A DNA stretch of 64,000 bases from Alopecurus myosuroides (taxonomy: Eukaryota; Streptophyta; Magnoliopsida; Poales; Poaceae), in the NCBI GenBank assembly GCA_028641055.1, contig CM054060.1, positions 240,650,833 through 240,714,832 on the forward strand. Reading direction: 5' to 3'. The translations under genes and the position numbers were made by a program. Under the pieces are notes generated by a model that was not told where the DNA came from, did not search any database, and worked only from the letters and a program-made list of their open reading frames with translations. Below are positions 8,872-21,082 of this stretch, in pieces. Position 1 is the first letter of the stretch. Each line of letters starts with the position of its first letter.

Positions 8872-11690
8872 TTATTTCATGATCTCAAAGATTTTTACAT
8901 AGAAATTGAACCGAGTGTAGAAGGGACGTAACTGCTGGATGCTCCAGGGTCTTTTGATCTCTCCTAGTTTGACATCTATCTTTCTCTTTCTTTTGCGATT
9001 CGGTCTTTTGGGATCATCCTCCGTATCCCGAATATCTACAAGATAGTATGATCCATTTTTCATAGCTTTGCTAATGACAAATGGCCCCTCCCAAACTAGG
9101 ACTAACTTGTGTTCACTTTCTTGCACCAATCTTAGCACTAAGTCACCTTCTTTGAAAGAACGATGTCTTATTTTCCGACTATGATAGCGTCGTAATCCTT
9201 GCTGATAAATGGCGGACGTTTGAAGTACAAGTTCTCGTTCTTCTTCTAAAAGATCGACGACATCCCATCGTGCACTTTCGGCATCCGGGTCATCGTAAGC
9301 CTGCACTCTTGGGCTATCATGGAGCATGTCCGTTGGAAGCACTGCTTCTGCGCCATAGACCAGGAAAAACGGGGTTTGCCATGTTGATCTATTTGGCGTC
9401 GTTCGAATACTCCAAAGCACGGAAGGTAATTCCTCTACCCATGCTCCAGCTGCTCTATGAAGAGGAGATTCGAGTCTTGGGCGTATTCCCTGCAGGATTG
9501 AGCTATTCATTCTTTCAACCCGCCCATTGGATTGTGGGTGTGCCACAGATGTAAGATCTAGGCGTATTCCCGTTTGCCGGCAATATTTGGCCAACTCTCC
9601 AATTGAGAAATTTGTCCCGTTGTCAGTAATTATGTTGTGTGGAACGCCGTATCTCATGACTACGTCAATGATGAAATTTCTGGCAGTCACACCGTCAAGT
9701 TTTTTGATGGGTTTCGCCTCCACCAATTTGGTATACTTATCTATTGCAACGAGTAGATTTGTGAGTCCACCTTTTGCAGTTATGAATGGTCTCATCATAT
9801 CTAGCCCCCAGACCGCAAATGGCCATGTAATAGGGATAGCCTTGAGTGCTTGGGCTGGCATATTTGTCTGCTTGGCGTAATACTGACATCCGGCACATGT
9901 ATTTACAATATGTTCGGCGTCTGTCTTGGCTGTTAGCCAGAAAAACCCTGCACGAAATGCTTTTTTAACTATGCTTTTTGATTGAGCATGATGTCCGCAA
10001 TCCCCTGCATGGATTTTTTGCAGTATTTCTCGGCCTTCTTCTGGCGAAATACATCGCTGAAAAATTCCGATAGTGTTACGTTTATGCAGGCAACCATTAA
10101 TTACCGTGTATCCTTTGCATCGCAAGACCTCGTCTGCTCCATCCGGGAACTTCTGATCTACTAAGAAGTTTAAATATGGAATTTTCCAATCCTGGTTAAC
10201 GAGCAGGACTTCGATTGACTCGGAAACGAGAGGATAATCAACATCTCCACCTTTTATCGATGGTTCATGCAAATGTTGGACAAACACACCTGATGGTAGG
10301 GTTTTCACTCTTTCCGAGCCCATGCGGGCTAATGCATCCGTGTTCCAATTTTCTTCCCGTTTGATATGAAGTACTTCAAATCCCAGGAAGCAAATGGAAA
10401 ACTCGTCCACCGTTCTCTGATATTCGGCCATTATGGGGCTTTTGGCGTCCCATGTTTGGTTGAGCTGATGTTGTACCAAATCCAAGTCACCATAGCATAG
10501 TATGTGTTTGACACCTATTTGTTTTGCAATGTGCAAGCCATGAAGCAAAGCTTCGTATTCCGCCACGTTATTGCTGGCGTTGAAGTGTATTTGTAATACA
10601 TACTCCATTGTATCTCCTTTTGGGGATTTTAGCACTACACCAGCTCCAGCGCCTTCCTTCATCTTGGATCCATCAAAGTGCATGACCCAGTATTTGGACT
10701 CCGTCATTGGTGTATTTCCCCTTGCTTCTGTCCAATCAGCGACGAAATCTGCCAACGCCTGGGATTTAATTGCTGTCCGGGGTTGGTACTTAATGTCGAG
10801 CGTAGCTAACTCGATGCCCCATTTGGCTACTCGGACTGTTGCGTCCGCTTTGTTAATAATATTCCCTAGTGGTACTTTACATACCACTGTTATGGAATGT
10901 CCTTGGAAATAATGGCGGAGTTTTCGAGATGCAAAAAACACGCCATATGCCAGTTTTTGATAGTATGGATATCTTTGTTTAGACTCGGAAAATACTTCGC
11001 TGACATAATACACTGGGTATTGATCTGGTATGTTTTTCTCTTCTTTCCGTCTTTCCAAAACTATCACAGCGTTAATAACCCTAATTGTTGCCGTGAGATA
11101 CAGTAACATGGGTTCTTCGTCTTTTGGTGATGCCAAAATCGGAGCTTTCATCAAGGTTTCTTTTAACTGGGTTAATGCTTTGTCCACCTCTTATGTCCAT
11201 ACAAATTTGTCGGATTTCTTCAACAATTTGTATAATGGCAGAGCTTTGTCTCCTAGCCGGCTTATAAACCTGCTGACTTTGGCTTCCAAACCCGTCAATC
11301 TTTGTACGTCTTTTAAGCACATTGGATTTGAGATGTTTAAGATTGCCTTGATCTTTTCCGGGTTTACTTCTATTCCTCTGTGAGAAACGATAAAACCCAG
11401 AAGTTTTCCTAAGGGAACCCCGAATACGCACTTTAATGGATTCAACTTTATTTTGTAAGTGCGCAAATTTTTGAAAGTTTCTCGTAGATCTTCAAGGAGT
11501 GTATCCTTTTCCTTGGAAACGACGACAATGTCGTCCACGTAAACGTGAACGTTTTTGCCAATCTGACTATGCAAACAACATTGCATGCAACGCTGGTAAG
11601 TTGCACCTGCGTTCTTCAGGCCAAAAGGCATGGTTATGTAATAGTATGTTCCATACGGGGTTATGAAGGAAGTTTGAAAGTGCATTCTCG
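8872..11690 (-). pseudogene. pol: Tat-B pol: RT (C-terminal part), RNase H, archaeal-type RNase H, integrase
   Basis: Replication enzymes of Tat-B. The upper part (11191 to about 11690) has TMPFGLKNAGATYQRCM and the RT catalytic motif YVDD. An in-frame TAA at about 11191, probably from CAA, separates it from an otherwise open 771-codon frame to 8872. That frame holds a degenerate RT-linked RNase H (YYVSEVF, YYQKLAYGVF), a second RNase H starting WVMHFDGSK with [11 protein letters not shown], an HHCC finger (GDCGHH and CAGCQ), then an integrase core with GLDMM, ITDNGTNF and GRVERMN as the D,D,E residues and a basic C-terminus. No chromodomain is seen. RT is truncated where the Sirevirus inserted. 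Confidence 0.9.
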
Positions 11691-11862
11691 ATATCTCGAT
11701 GTTTTGTGTGTTTGTTAACAACATAAAAAAGTTACTAACCGTATATGCTACTTTGTCAAAGGATTTGGTCTTAAATCAGCACGTATACGGTGTCGAAGAA
11801 ATGGTGAAGAAATCGAAGATCAACGTTTTTTTATGGCCTGAAACAGAGCTAACAAGTGCAGC

Positions 11863-12130
11863 CCGGAATATTCCGGGCCAATCCGGGTGCTGGAATCAGT
11901 CCGGAACAATCCGGCCCCAACGGGGAATTGTTCTGTTACAATCCGTATTTTTCCGGATGATTCCGGGATCCGGAATATTCTGGGGCCACTCCGGCCTCAA
12001 CGGGGAAATGCTCTGTTTGCATCCGGAACCATTCCGGGGCCATTCCGGCCATAAGGGAAAAAGTCTCTGTTGCAATCCGGAATGCTCCGGATTATTCCGG
12101 GGTCCAGAATATTCCGGACCAATCCGGCCT
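11863..12130 (+). repeat. Cluster of CCGGAATATTCCGG-type palindromes
   Basis: Just upstream of the LTR TATA box there are about a dozen CCGG- or ATTCCGG-containing motifs. Three have the core GAATATTC (near 11867, 11970 and 12106), flanked by partial CCGG arms. Palindromic repeats in this LTR position are characteristic of Sireviruses, although the core sequence differs between lineages. Related palindromes recur at 19430-19560 and 20030-20110. Confidence 0.75.
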
Positions 12131-12170
12131 GGTCGCATGTTGGGCAGAAAAACGGCTAGTTGAGTGAGGC

Positions 12171-12180
12171 CTATAAATAG
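12171..12180 (+). promoter_or_regulatory. TATA box of the Sirevirus LTR
   Basis: CTATAAATAG lies about 40 bp downstream of the palindrome cluster and about 740 bp before the LTR end. It is the likely core promoter for genomic RNA. Confidence 0.6.
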
Positions 12181-12920
12181 GGCCTCCCTTTCTTCCCCAA
12201 GGGTTAGCTCTCTCCTGCATTGAAGACTCCATTAATTGAGCTCACCCACCAAGCTAGATCTCCCTCCTCCTCCACCCAAACTTGTTGATTCTTTGAGGAT
12301 TGAAGGAGAAGCCCCGGATCTACATCTTCACCAACCGGTTTTCCATTTCCCCCTCATTAGCTTGAGGGATCCTTGCCTAGGGTTTCCTCATGTGGAGAAC
12401 CTAGGCTTCTTGTTACTCTTGGTGATTTGAGAAGAGTTGGGAGCCCCCAATTAAGTTGTGGGTGTGTGCCCCAAGCTTGTTTGTAAAGGATTTGATCCCC
12501 GCCTCAAAGGGGTTCAATAGTGGAAGGTGAACTAGGCCTTTGTGGCGGAAGTTCATCGGAGAATAGGGTGAGGCCTTTGTGGCGTTGAGTAGGCCTTCGT
12601 GGCGAGCTCACACCCCTCCAATGAGACGTACTCCCCTAACAAGGAGGAACTCGAGAATACATCGTGTCTCCGTGTGCTTCCATCGGTTACCTCGTTCCTC
12701 ACTCCTTACTTACTCGTACTTGTAGCATTTATTGTAGTACTTGTTGTATTAAGTGTTGTCCTAGTTGCATTAATTGCTTGCCTTGCCATATAGGTAAATT
12801 CACCTTTAGTTGCACTATCTAGAGAATTTACCTTTGAGTAAAGCCTAAACCTTGTTAAAAATTAAAATTGGTCGTAGCACCTATTCACCCCCCTCTAGGT
12901 GCCCATACTTTACTTTCAAA

Positions 12921-12933
12921 TGGTATCAGAGCC
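12921..12933 (+). other. Primer-binding site (initiator tRNA-Met type)
   Basis: TGGTATCAGAGCC, two bases after the LTR end, is the usual complement of the 3' end of plant initiator tRNA-Met in copia elements. Confidence 0.9.
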
Positions 12934-12973
12934 TCGGCTCTTGTATCGTGCTTAACCGCCTAAGAGTTTTAGT

Positions 12974-15505
12974 ATGGGAGAAGATTTGGATACCGAAACG
13001 TTCGTTGGCAAGGTGACCATGGATGATCTCAATGCCTTGAGAACTTCATTGACCTCATCCATAGACACCAAATTTGATGAGTTGCGTGAACTCATGGCAC
13101 AACTCCTCAAAGCCAAAGGACCGGAGGTAGTCGAATCCTCTCTTCCGGAAATTCCTCCGGAAGGCGCCAAGAAAGGGGTAGATGGTGATCCACCTAAAAA
13201 TGCTTCTGCCGAACAATCCACTAAGAAGGGTGCGGTGGGATAGGAAGGATATCACTCTGTTGAAGGGCGATATTCTCCCGATCCCCACGTCCCTCATCCT
13301 CATATAATCCCTAGGGGAGACCCACCTAAAATTGATGTTTTTTCTTTTCGTGAATGGCAATACTACATGGAGACTCACTTGAACTCTTCTTGTATAGATA
13401 TTTGGAGGATCGCTCGTGACGGATACAAGCCATTTGATCCCAAGAATCTCACAAGAAGAGAAGCCGTAGATTGCCAACTCAACTACACCGCCTTGTCCAT
13501 TCTTCAACAAGCCGTGGGTCCTAACCACATGCCGCATCTTCAACAATATTCCACCGCCAAGGAAACATAGGACGCTCTTGTCATCATGTTTGTGGGCAAT
13601 GAGAGCATGCAAAGGAATAGATATGATGCCTTGACCAATGAGGCCGAAGGGTTCTATATGCATGATAGAGAGGATCATGTGGACATGTACCAAAGACTCA
13701 AGACTCTTGCCACCGCCTTCTCAAATGTTGGTGCCACGTACATTGATGATGCTTGGATCAAGAGGAATAACATGATTGCCATTATGCCATTTGAGGGCGC
13801 GGACATGAAGAGCATTTAAGGGAGATATGATTTCTCCTCCATGACCTCAACTCAAGTGATGCAAGAAATGTGCTCCTACAAAGTGCAAACCAAGAATGCG
13901 CTTGACAACCATGCTAGGGCCATTGGAATGCATCAAGGAGCATCCGTTGCTTTGAAGGCCAAGGTGTTGTCAAGAGAGGTTGAGAATGAAGATGAAGGAG
14001 AAGAGGCGTTGCCTCCTTTGAAGGAACAAGACTATGATTCCGTTTTAAAGGATCTCATTGCTCTCACCGTGCAAAAGTTTTGGAGCAATCCTCCCAAGGG
14101 CAAGAGATTTGTTGAGGAGAAGACAAGGTCTCGCTATGGCAATGATGGGGCTCAAAAAGTGAGGTCTTTCTTCAATTGTCAAGATAAGCACCATTTCATT
14201 GCGGAGTGCCCCTATGAGAATAGAGAGATCCATAGTGGCAAGCTCATTCGCAAGGACAAGTCCAAGGTTGAGTACAAGAAACCTAATTTCAAGAAGAAGC
14301 CATTCAACAAGAAGTCTCCCACCAAGTTTGTGCTCTTGACTCAAGAGGAGTATGATTTCGGGAGTGATGAAGAAGAAGAAACCACAAGTGAAGTGGCCTC
14401 TCTAGCTATTGCTTCTACTCCATCATCTTCATCCCTCTTTGAATCCCCCAATGACGATCTTCCTTAACGTAATGCCAAGTGCTTCATGGCTAAGGCCACA
14501 GAGGTATCACCTTCCCCCAAATCTAAGACCCCTAGTGAAGTTGAACATCTTGCTAGTCTTAGAGAAGAAGAAGAAGGGTCTCCTTGGACCGTTTTATGTC
14601 TAACATGCAAGGGGAGAACAAGAAGTACGTTGAGTATCTCATGAGGCAATTGGGAGAGGCCCAAGGTGCTCTTGAGAAGAAAGGTGAGGTTGAGAGAAGG
14701 GATGCGGATGAAATTGCATCTCTCTCTATGACTCTTGAGGAAGAGCATGATGGTAGAGTTTCTCTAGAGGATGAACTTGAATCTATTGAATTATCTCATA
14801 ATGAACTTGTCTCAAACATCACTAAGGAACGTGATCTTGCTATTGCTAAATATAAAAAGGCTAAAAAGGATAAGGTCGAGTTTGGGGTTGGTCATGGTAA
14901 ACTAACCGAGGAGTTTGAAAAGCTAACCGAGGCTCACAAAGCTTTGGAAAGCCAACACTCATCCCTCAAAGAGTTGCATGAACAACTTCAAACTCAACTT
15001 AATCAGACTAACAATGCTAGCACCTCTACTTCTTCTTGTGATCATGCAAATATTATTGAGGAAAATGCTAGGTTGAAGGATGAGCTAGCAAGGCTCAAGG
15101 GTAGAGGCCCTCAAGTCAAGAAGGTTGTGACCCCTTCCCCACAAGTGGTTGCCCCTAACTCTAATGTGGTCATTACTTGACCACAATCGAGTGCTCCAAG
15201 GCAACAAGTGGGCAAGCAAGGTCTAGGGTATGTAGCCAAGAAGAAGAACAAGAAGAAGAAGAAGAAGAGCAAGAAGATGACCAACAATGGTGCTTCGAGT
15301 AGTAGTGTCATGAGGGACAACACTACTCGTAGCATTTCTGCGGGAACTAACAATCCACACCATTTCTTATATGTTGATTATTATGGTGTTGTGAAAGCTA
15401 AATATGTTGGTCCTATTGAGGGTTTCGTTGACTATACTATTTGGGTTCCAAAGACCCTTGTTGCTAACATGAAGGGACCCTCCTCGGGTCCTAACTCTAG
15501 TCAAT
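12974..15505 (+). pseudogene. gag: Sirevirus gag, broken
   Basis: Capsid precursor. It starts at ATG 12974 (MGEDLDTETFVGKVTMDDLN). The capsid-like region follows at 13330-13820 (FREWQYYMETHL, NRYDALTNEAEGF), then a zinc-knuckle remnant near 14165-14215 (FFNCQDKHHFIAECPY) whose first Cys is replaced. A long acidic coiled coil spans 14584-15100, then a Lys-rich run encoded by AAG repeats near 15240. Coiled-coil gag extensions are typical of Sireviruses. In-frame stops occur near 13241, 13568, 13817, 14465 and 15178, and there is a frameshift near 14570-14584, so it cannot make intact Gag. Confidence 0.82.
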
Positions 15506-15511
15506 GATCTC

Positions 15512-18500
15512 TTGCAGGACTATGCTTCTGGTGGGACTAAATGGATAATTGATAGTGGATGCACTAGCCATATGACCGGATGCAAAGAACTTGTGACGGA
15601 GTTGCGCCCAAATGACATACAAGCAACCGTCACTTATGGAGACTCGTCCTCGTCTAAGGTATCCGGATTCGGCAAGGTTGTGGTCGCTCCCGATATCACT
15701 ATCGTGAACTTCATGCTTGTCGAATCCCTTGGTTACAATTTACTTTCCGTCCGCTCTCTTGGAAAGATGGGTTTCTCCGTCTTTTTTGATGTTGATATTG
15801 TGGTCCTTTTTAGGAGCAAGACTCTTGACGTCACTTACGTGGGACATGTTGAAAATGAGTTGTTTGTGGTGGACTTTTCGAAGTCTACCAACACTCAAGC
15901 AATGTGTCTTTTCGGAAAGGAGGACTTGGGATGGTTGTGACATCGCCGCCTATCCTATGTCAACGTGAGAACTTTGCAAAGTCTTCACAAAGGTTGCCTT
16001 ATTGTCGGACTAAAAGAAAATGTTTCCTTTGCAAAGGATCGAGTTTGTAGGTCGTGTGTTGAAGGGAAGATGCATGACAAGGTGCATAAGGCCAAGACTA
16101 TTATCTCATCAAAGAGGATCTTGGAGCTTCTCCATGTTGATCTCTTTGGTGACGTGCCCGAGGCAAGTCTTGGTGGCAAGAAGTATTGCTTGGTGATTGT
16201 CGATGATTATTCAAGATACACTTGGGTTTATTTCTTCAAGTGCAAGAGTGAAACTCAACAAACCATCATCGACTTCTCCAACGAAGTGCAACGTCAACAC
16301 AATGTGCAAATGGCTATTAGGAGTGATAATGGCTCGGAGTTCAAGAACTATACTTTGAATGAATTTCTTAGTGAAGAAGGCATTCGTCATCAATACTCTG
16401 CCACTTACACTCCTCAACAAAATGGTGTTGCCGAAAGGAAGAATCGCACCCTCTTGGATATGGCAAGGACCATGTTGGCGGAGTACTCTTCTCCCCAATA
16501 TTTATGGGCCGAGGCCATATCCACCGCATGCCACTCCTCCAACCGCCTCTACATCCGCAAAGGCTTGGACAAGACCCCTTATGAGATCCTCACCGGCAAC
16601 AAGCCCAACGTCTCCTACTTCCGTGTATTCGGTTGTAAGTGCTTTTATTTGATCAAGGGTGTTAGGTTGTCTAAATTTCAATCCAAAACTATTGAGGGTA
16701 TTTTTGTTGGTTACGGTGCCGAATCCCACACTTATAGAGTCTTTGACAAAGCCTCACGGACTGTCATAGAATCTTGTAGTGTGTCTTTCGAGGAAAATGA
16801 TGGCTCTCAAGTGGCGCAATTTCATGTTTCTAATGTAGATGTTGAAATACCTCAAGAAGCCATAGGAAGGATGGGTTTGGGATTTTTTCGCCCCATTGAG
16901 GGACACCTTATGGCGACTCGAGAAGGACTATGCTCTACTCAAGTGGAGCCCTCCTCTACAATAGAAGAACAAGCCAAGGAGCCAAATGTTACACCTAACC
17001 AAGAACATGTTCAAGACCCTCCTCTCATTGACCAAGTGACTCCGCAAGTCGTACCCACTCCTCTCACTAATGCGAGTCAAGGTCAAGGCCAAGATCAACC
17101 ATCCTCTTCATCCTCTCCTCAAGTTGAAGCAAGTATTGAAGATATTGTTGATGATGATGATGATGATGATCAAGGCCAAGTTGGTCAAGATGGGGACTCA
17201 AATGATCAAGATGATCAAGTGATCCCTCCTCGCAATAATGAGGAGATCGAAGCCCGTCGTGTCAAAAGGATAAGAAGAGCTTTGAAGCAAATTGATGCCC
17301 AAGACAACAAGGTCTTGGAGGATATTCAAGCTCGAAGATCCACAAGAAGGCAATTGGCACATTTTAGTGAACATCAAGCTCATATCTCTATGGTGGAGCC
17401 TAAGAAAGTTTATGAAGCTCTTGAGGACTCCGATTGGGTTGAAGCTATGCATGATGAGCTCAATAACTTTGAGCACAACAAAGTTTGGAGATTGGTTGAG
17501 AATCCCAAAGATTGCCACAATGTTATTGGCACTAAGTGGATTTTCAAGAACAAGCAAGATGAGCATGGCATTGTCATTAGGAACAAGGCAAGATTGGTTG
17601 CTCAAGGTTACACTCAAGTTGAAGGCATTGACTTTGATGAAACCTACGCACCCGTGGCTCGCCTTGAGTCCATCCGTATCCTCCTTGCTTATGCATCTTC
17701 TCATAATTTCAAATTGCAACAAATGGATGTGAAAATTGCTTTCTTGAATGGTCCACTAAAAGAGGAGGTATATGTTAAGCAACCTCCGGGGTTCGAGAAT
17801 CTCAACTTTCCTAACCACGTTTACAAACTTGACAAGGCTCTCTATGGTCTCAAACAAGCACCTCGTTCTTGGTATGAGCACCTTAGGGAGTTGTTAGATG
17901 ATCGTGGTTTCGAAGTTGGGAAGATTGACCCAATCTCTTCACCAAGAGAGTAAAGGGAGAGCTTTTCATATGCCAACTATATGTGGACGATATCATCTTT
18001 GGCTCAACTAACCAAGCTTTCAATAATGAGTTCTCTAAGCTTATGACTGACAGGTTCGAGATGTCTATGATGGGTGAGCCTAAATTCTTCCTTGGCTTTG
18101 AGATCAAGCAATTGGATCGTGGGACCTTCATTTCTCAAGCCAAGTATACCCAAGATATGATAAAGAGGTTTAATTTCCAAGATTCTAAGATCAAGACATC
18201 TCCTATGCAAGTCAAGTTCCACCTATCTCGTAATCCAAAAGGGAGTAAGGATGTGGATCAAAAGTTGTATCGTTCTATGATTGGTTCTTTGCTCTATCTT
18301 TGTGCATCTAGGACCGATATTGTTTTGAGCGTAGGTGTGTGTGCAAGGTATCAAGCGGCTCCTAAGGATAGCCATTTGATGGCGGTCCATAGGATCTTTC
18401 GCTATTTGGTTCATACCCCAAGATTTGGTTTGTGGTACTCAAAGGGGGCACAATTTTCTCTCAAGGGCTACACGGATTCCGATTGGGCGGGTGATAAAGA

Positions 18501-18936
18501 TGATAGGAAGTCCACTTCTGGGGCATGCCAATTTCTTGGTAGGTCCTTGGTGAGTTGGTCTTCCAAGAAGCAAAATTGCATATCTCTTTCCACCACCGAA
18601 GCCGAGTATGTAGCCGCCGTAAGTGCTTGCACTAAATTGCTATGGATGAGGAAAACTCTCAAGGAGTATGGAGTTCATTTGGAGAAGATGCCTCTTTTGT
18701 GTGACAATGAGAGTGCCATCAAGATTGCATACAATCCCGTGCAACACACAAGGACCAAACACATTGAGATTCGCCATCACTTCATTCGAGACCATGTGGC
18801 AAGAGGGGATATTGCACTATCTTATGTGCCCACCAAGTACAATCTTGCGGATATTTTCATGAAGCCACTTGATGATGCAAGATTCTTGTTCTTGAGGAAT
18901 GAACTAAATGTGATTGATTCTAGGAGTTTGACTTGA
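15512..18936 (+). pseudogene. pol: Sirevirus pol: protease, integrase, RT, RNase H, broken
   Basis: Copia-order pol. Protease has WIIDSGCTSHMTG (DSG active site) at about 15540-15580. A TGA at 15938-15940, where family members have Trp before HRRL, interrupts the frame ahead of the GAG-pre-integrase/HHCC region ([11 protein letters not shown]). Integrase D,D,E residues lie in [16 protein letters not shown] and NGVAERKNR (to about 16440). An Asp/Gln-rich linker follows, then RT ([32 protein letters not shown]). A frameshift near 17930 precedes the YVDD motif at about 17980. RNase H has GYTDSDWAGD, STTEAEYVA and LLCDNESAI; the stop is at 18934-18936. Domains are complete but the frame is broken twice. 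Confidence 0.92.
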
Positions 18937-19556
18937 AGATCTTGCACACACCCCTATAGATGAAACGTGTTCGAGTTTAGGTCTAGGCATGGACATAGGG
19001 GGAGTGTTATCCTAACACATTGGGTTCTCCCTCCCCCCATTATGCCCAAAGCAAAAATTCATTGTTATCTATCTTTTTCTAATGTTGAATTGTAAGCTTC
19101 AATGTCGAGTAATGGCAATGCCCCCAAGATATATCTTCGCGGTTGCATAGCATGAACTCTTACATGGTGGCTTAGGCCACCAACCTCTTCTCTTTTGATA
19201 AGTTGGTTCTTAGTTGGATATCCTTTGGGTTATTGTGTTATCCTTCCGAATACTACTTCTCGTTGCTATTTCGATCTTATTTTCTTTTTCCCCGAGAAGT
19301 AAGACTAGGAAATCTAACCCCTTTGTGTTTTGCTCTATTTTGTCCCTCCTATGTTCATCTATGCATATGCCTTACTCCACACAAAGACACATCTTTCCTA
19401 GCCATTCAAAACTGTCTCTTCCGGAAAAGTTTGGAGCTTTTTGCTGCTCTGCCCGGAATTTTCCGGCCAGCCCGGAATCATTCCGGGTGGTCGGATTGGG
19501 CCGGAATATTCCGGCCGCCGGATTTTTCCGGGCTATTCCGGATGGACCGTTTTTCC
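18937..19556 (+). other. Sirevirus post-pol region: PPT-like tract and palindromes
   Basis: ATAGGGGGAG at 18995-19004 is a polypurine-tract-like motif soon after pol. Sireviruses often carry more than one such tract. The following TGTTATCC does not match the 5' LTR start, so this is not the LTR junction. Palindromic CCGGAAT/ATTCCGG motifs cluster at 19430-19550 just before a TATA box. No coding signal is seen. Confidence 0.55.
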
Positions 19557-19566
19557 TTATAAATAG
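19557..19566 (+). promoter_or_regulatory. TATA box upstream of the Sirevirus third ORF
   Basis: CTTATAAATAG lies about 140 bp before the candidate first-exon ATG at 19703 and directly after a palindrome cluster. The layout copies that of the LTR promoter. It is inferred to drive a separate mRNA for the third ORF. Confidence 0.45.
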
Positions 19567-21077
19567 TCCCGCACGCACGGGTGGACGGTTTTCTTCCACT
19601 TCTTTCTCTCCTCCCGTGCCCTAGCCACCAAAGTTCACCGATTTCGTCCCCGTTGCCCCTAAGGAGGATTGTTTGATCCCTCCTTTGGACAAGGACTCCC
19701 CCATGGAAGGTATTGTGTTTGGCATCTCATTCTTTTCATTTTGGTTGGTTGATTTTGGTCCTAGATGAAATCTCACCTAGGGTTTGATCTAGTTCCAAGT
19801 TCTATAACCTTATTCTTTGTGCCAATACCTACCTAGATGCCATGGTTTCTTAGATATAGTCTAACCACTCACCAATCTAGACTTAGATCCAAATCTTTAG
19901 ATTGTGTCACTCCCACGATTCCCAGCACGTAGATCTACTTTAGGATCATCTCTATGGTACCCCTTGATGTTTGGTTTAGTTTTTGAGTCAAGATTTCGAG
20001 TTTTTGGGCATTTTCTCGAGTCAGATCGAGGAGTCCGGAATACTCCGGACCATTCCGGCCCAGCCGGAATGATTCCGGGCTCAGCCGGAATTTTCCGGAT
20101 GCTGCCAGAAAGTTGAGATTTTGCACTAAACCAAACCCTTTGGAGTTCCTTTGACCCGTATGGCATATGCACTTACCTTTTGCTATTCCTATGTCCTCTA
20201 TTCACAGGTCTTGGAGCTCGTACTGGTCTGAAAAGGAAGGCTACTGCCGGGAGGGGTGCTCGCCCTAATAGGGGTCGCACTTCCGGTTCTCGTGGGGGAT
20301 CTCGTGATGATGATCAAACTGAGAGGGTGCCCAAAGAAGATCTGAAGGAATGCTCTATTCCTAAGTGGAAGCACATCAAGCGGAAGAACCCGTACCGCTT
20401 TATTGAGTCCACCTGTGAGGATCCTCGCTTCTGGACTAATCTTCAGCTCAAGTGTTGGGAGGAGTTCTATTCTGGCCAGCACCCTCTTGTCTGTGTGTAG
20501 GCTCAGATTGACTTGGACTTCTATAATAGGCACAAGAATGATGATCTCTGCCATGTGCATGCCTGCCTGGAGAAGCTTGGTTTGATACCTCTTCTGGATA
20601 CTGAGTGTGAGTATTGCCCTGAATTGGTTGCTCAGTTCTACTGCACTCTCCACGCCACGGGTGATGCTCGGCGCACTATGACCTGGATATGTGGGGAGCA
20701 GAAGATTACTAGCAACTTGACTGAGTTTGCTGAGGCGATTGGTTACACTTGGACTGCCACCTATCCTGATCATGGCTACAAGATTCATGAAGGACCAGAA
20801 TATGACATCTAAAGCTTGGAGTTTTGCTATCCTCCTAATGTTAGAGGCAAAACTAAGCCTTTCAACTCCAACATGTACCCCTTCTACAACTTGCTGTCCA
20901 AGATCTTCCGTGCCACCATTGTGATCAAGGCTGGTGATTACTCCGCTATTAGGGCCTTCATGGTGAACCTCATGTTCCTCACTAGGCCTAAAAAACAAAG
21001 GAGGATTGATGTGATGGACTTCATATACCGTGAGATTTGCATCGGGGTCATGGAGAAGAGGAAGCCCGCATATGGCC

Positions 21078-21082
21078 CACTC
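21078..21082. repeat. Target-site duplication CACTC of the solo LTR
   Basis: CACTC at 21078-21082 is repeated at 25551-25555, directly flanking the TG...CA element. It proves the two ends belong to one insertion. Confidence 0.9.

Larger units (their letters stand above)
4075..11699 (-). mobile_element. Tat-B: Ty3/gypsy element with antisense gene, 5' part displaced
   Basis: On the minus strand the order, from the right, is RT (cut at about 11690), RNase H, a second RNase H, integrase, then a gene on the opposite strand, the polypurine tract and the 3' LTR (4075-4620). Dual RNase H domains and an extra ORF between integrase and the 3' LTR are hallmarks of the Tat lineage. The Sirevirus LTR at 11700 interrupts RT, so the protease, gag and 5' LTR should lie beyond the right edge of the window. 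Confidence 0.88.
11700..12918 (+). repeat. 5' LTR of the Sirevirus
   Basis: A 1,219-bp LTR starting TGTTTTGTG where Tat-B RT breaks off, and ending TTTCA two bases before the PBS. It contains a palindrome cluster (11863-12130), a TATA box (12171-12180) and a U5-like tail. The left boundary is set by the end of recognisable RT sequence plus a TG start; the right boundary is set by the PBS. Confidence 0.8.

Noticed and set aside
13055..13693. 212-codon minus-strand ORF
   Set aside because: Shadow of the Sirevirus gag, which has recognisable capsid-like motifs on the plus strand.
18995..19020. Sirevirus 3' LTR starting at TGTTATCC after the PPT-like tract
   Set aside because: The following sequence does not match the 5' LTR (TGTTTTGTG ...) and the third ORF follows.
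20198..20998. 266-codon minus-strand ORF
   Set aside because: Shadow of the Sirevirus third ORF, whose plus-strand frame is restored by removing the solo LTR.
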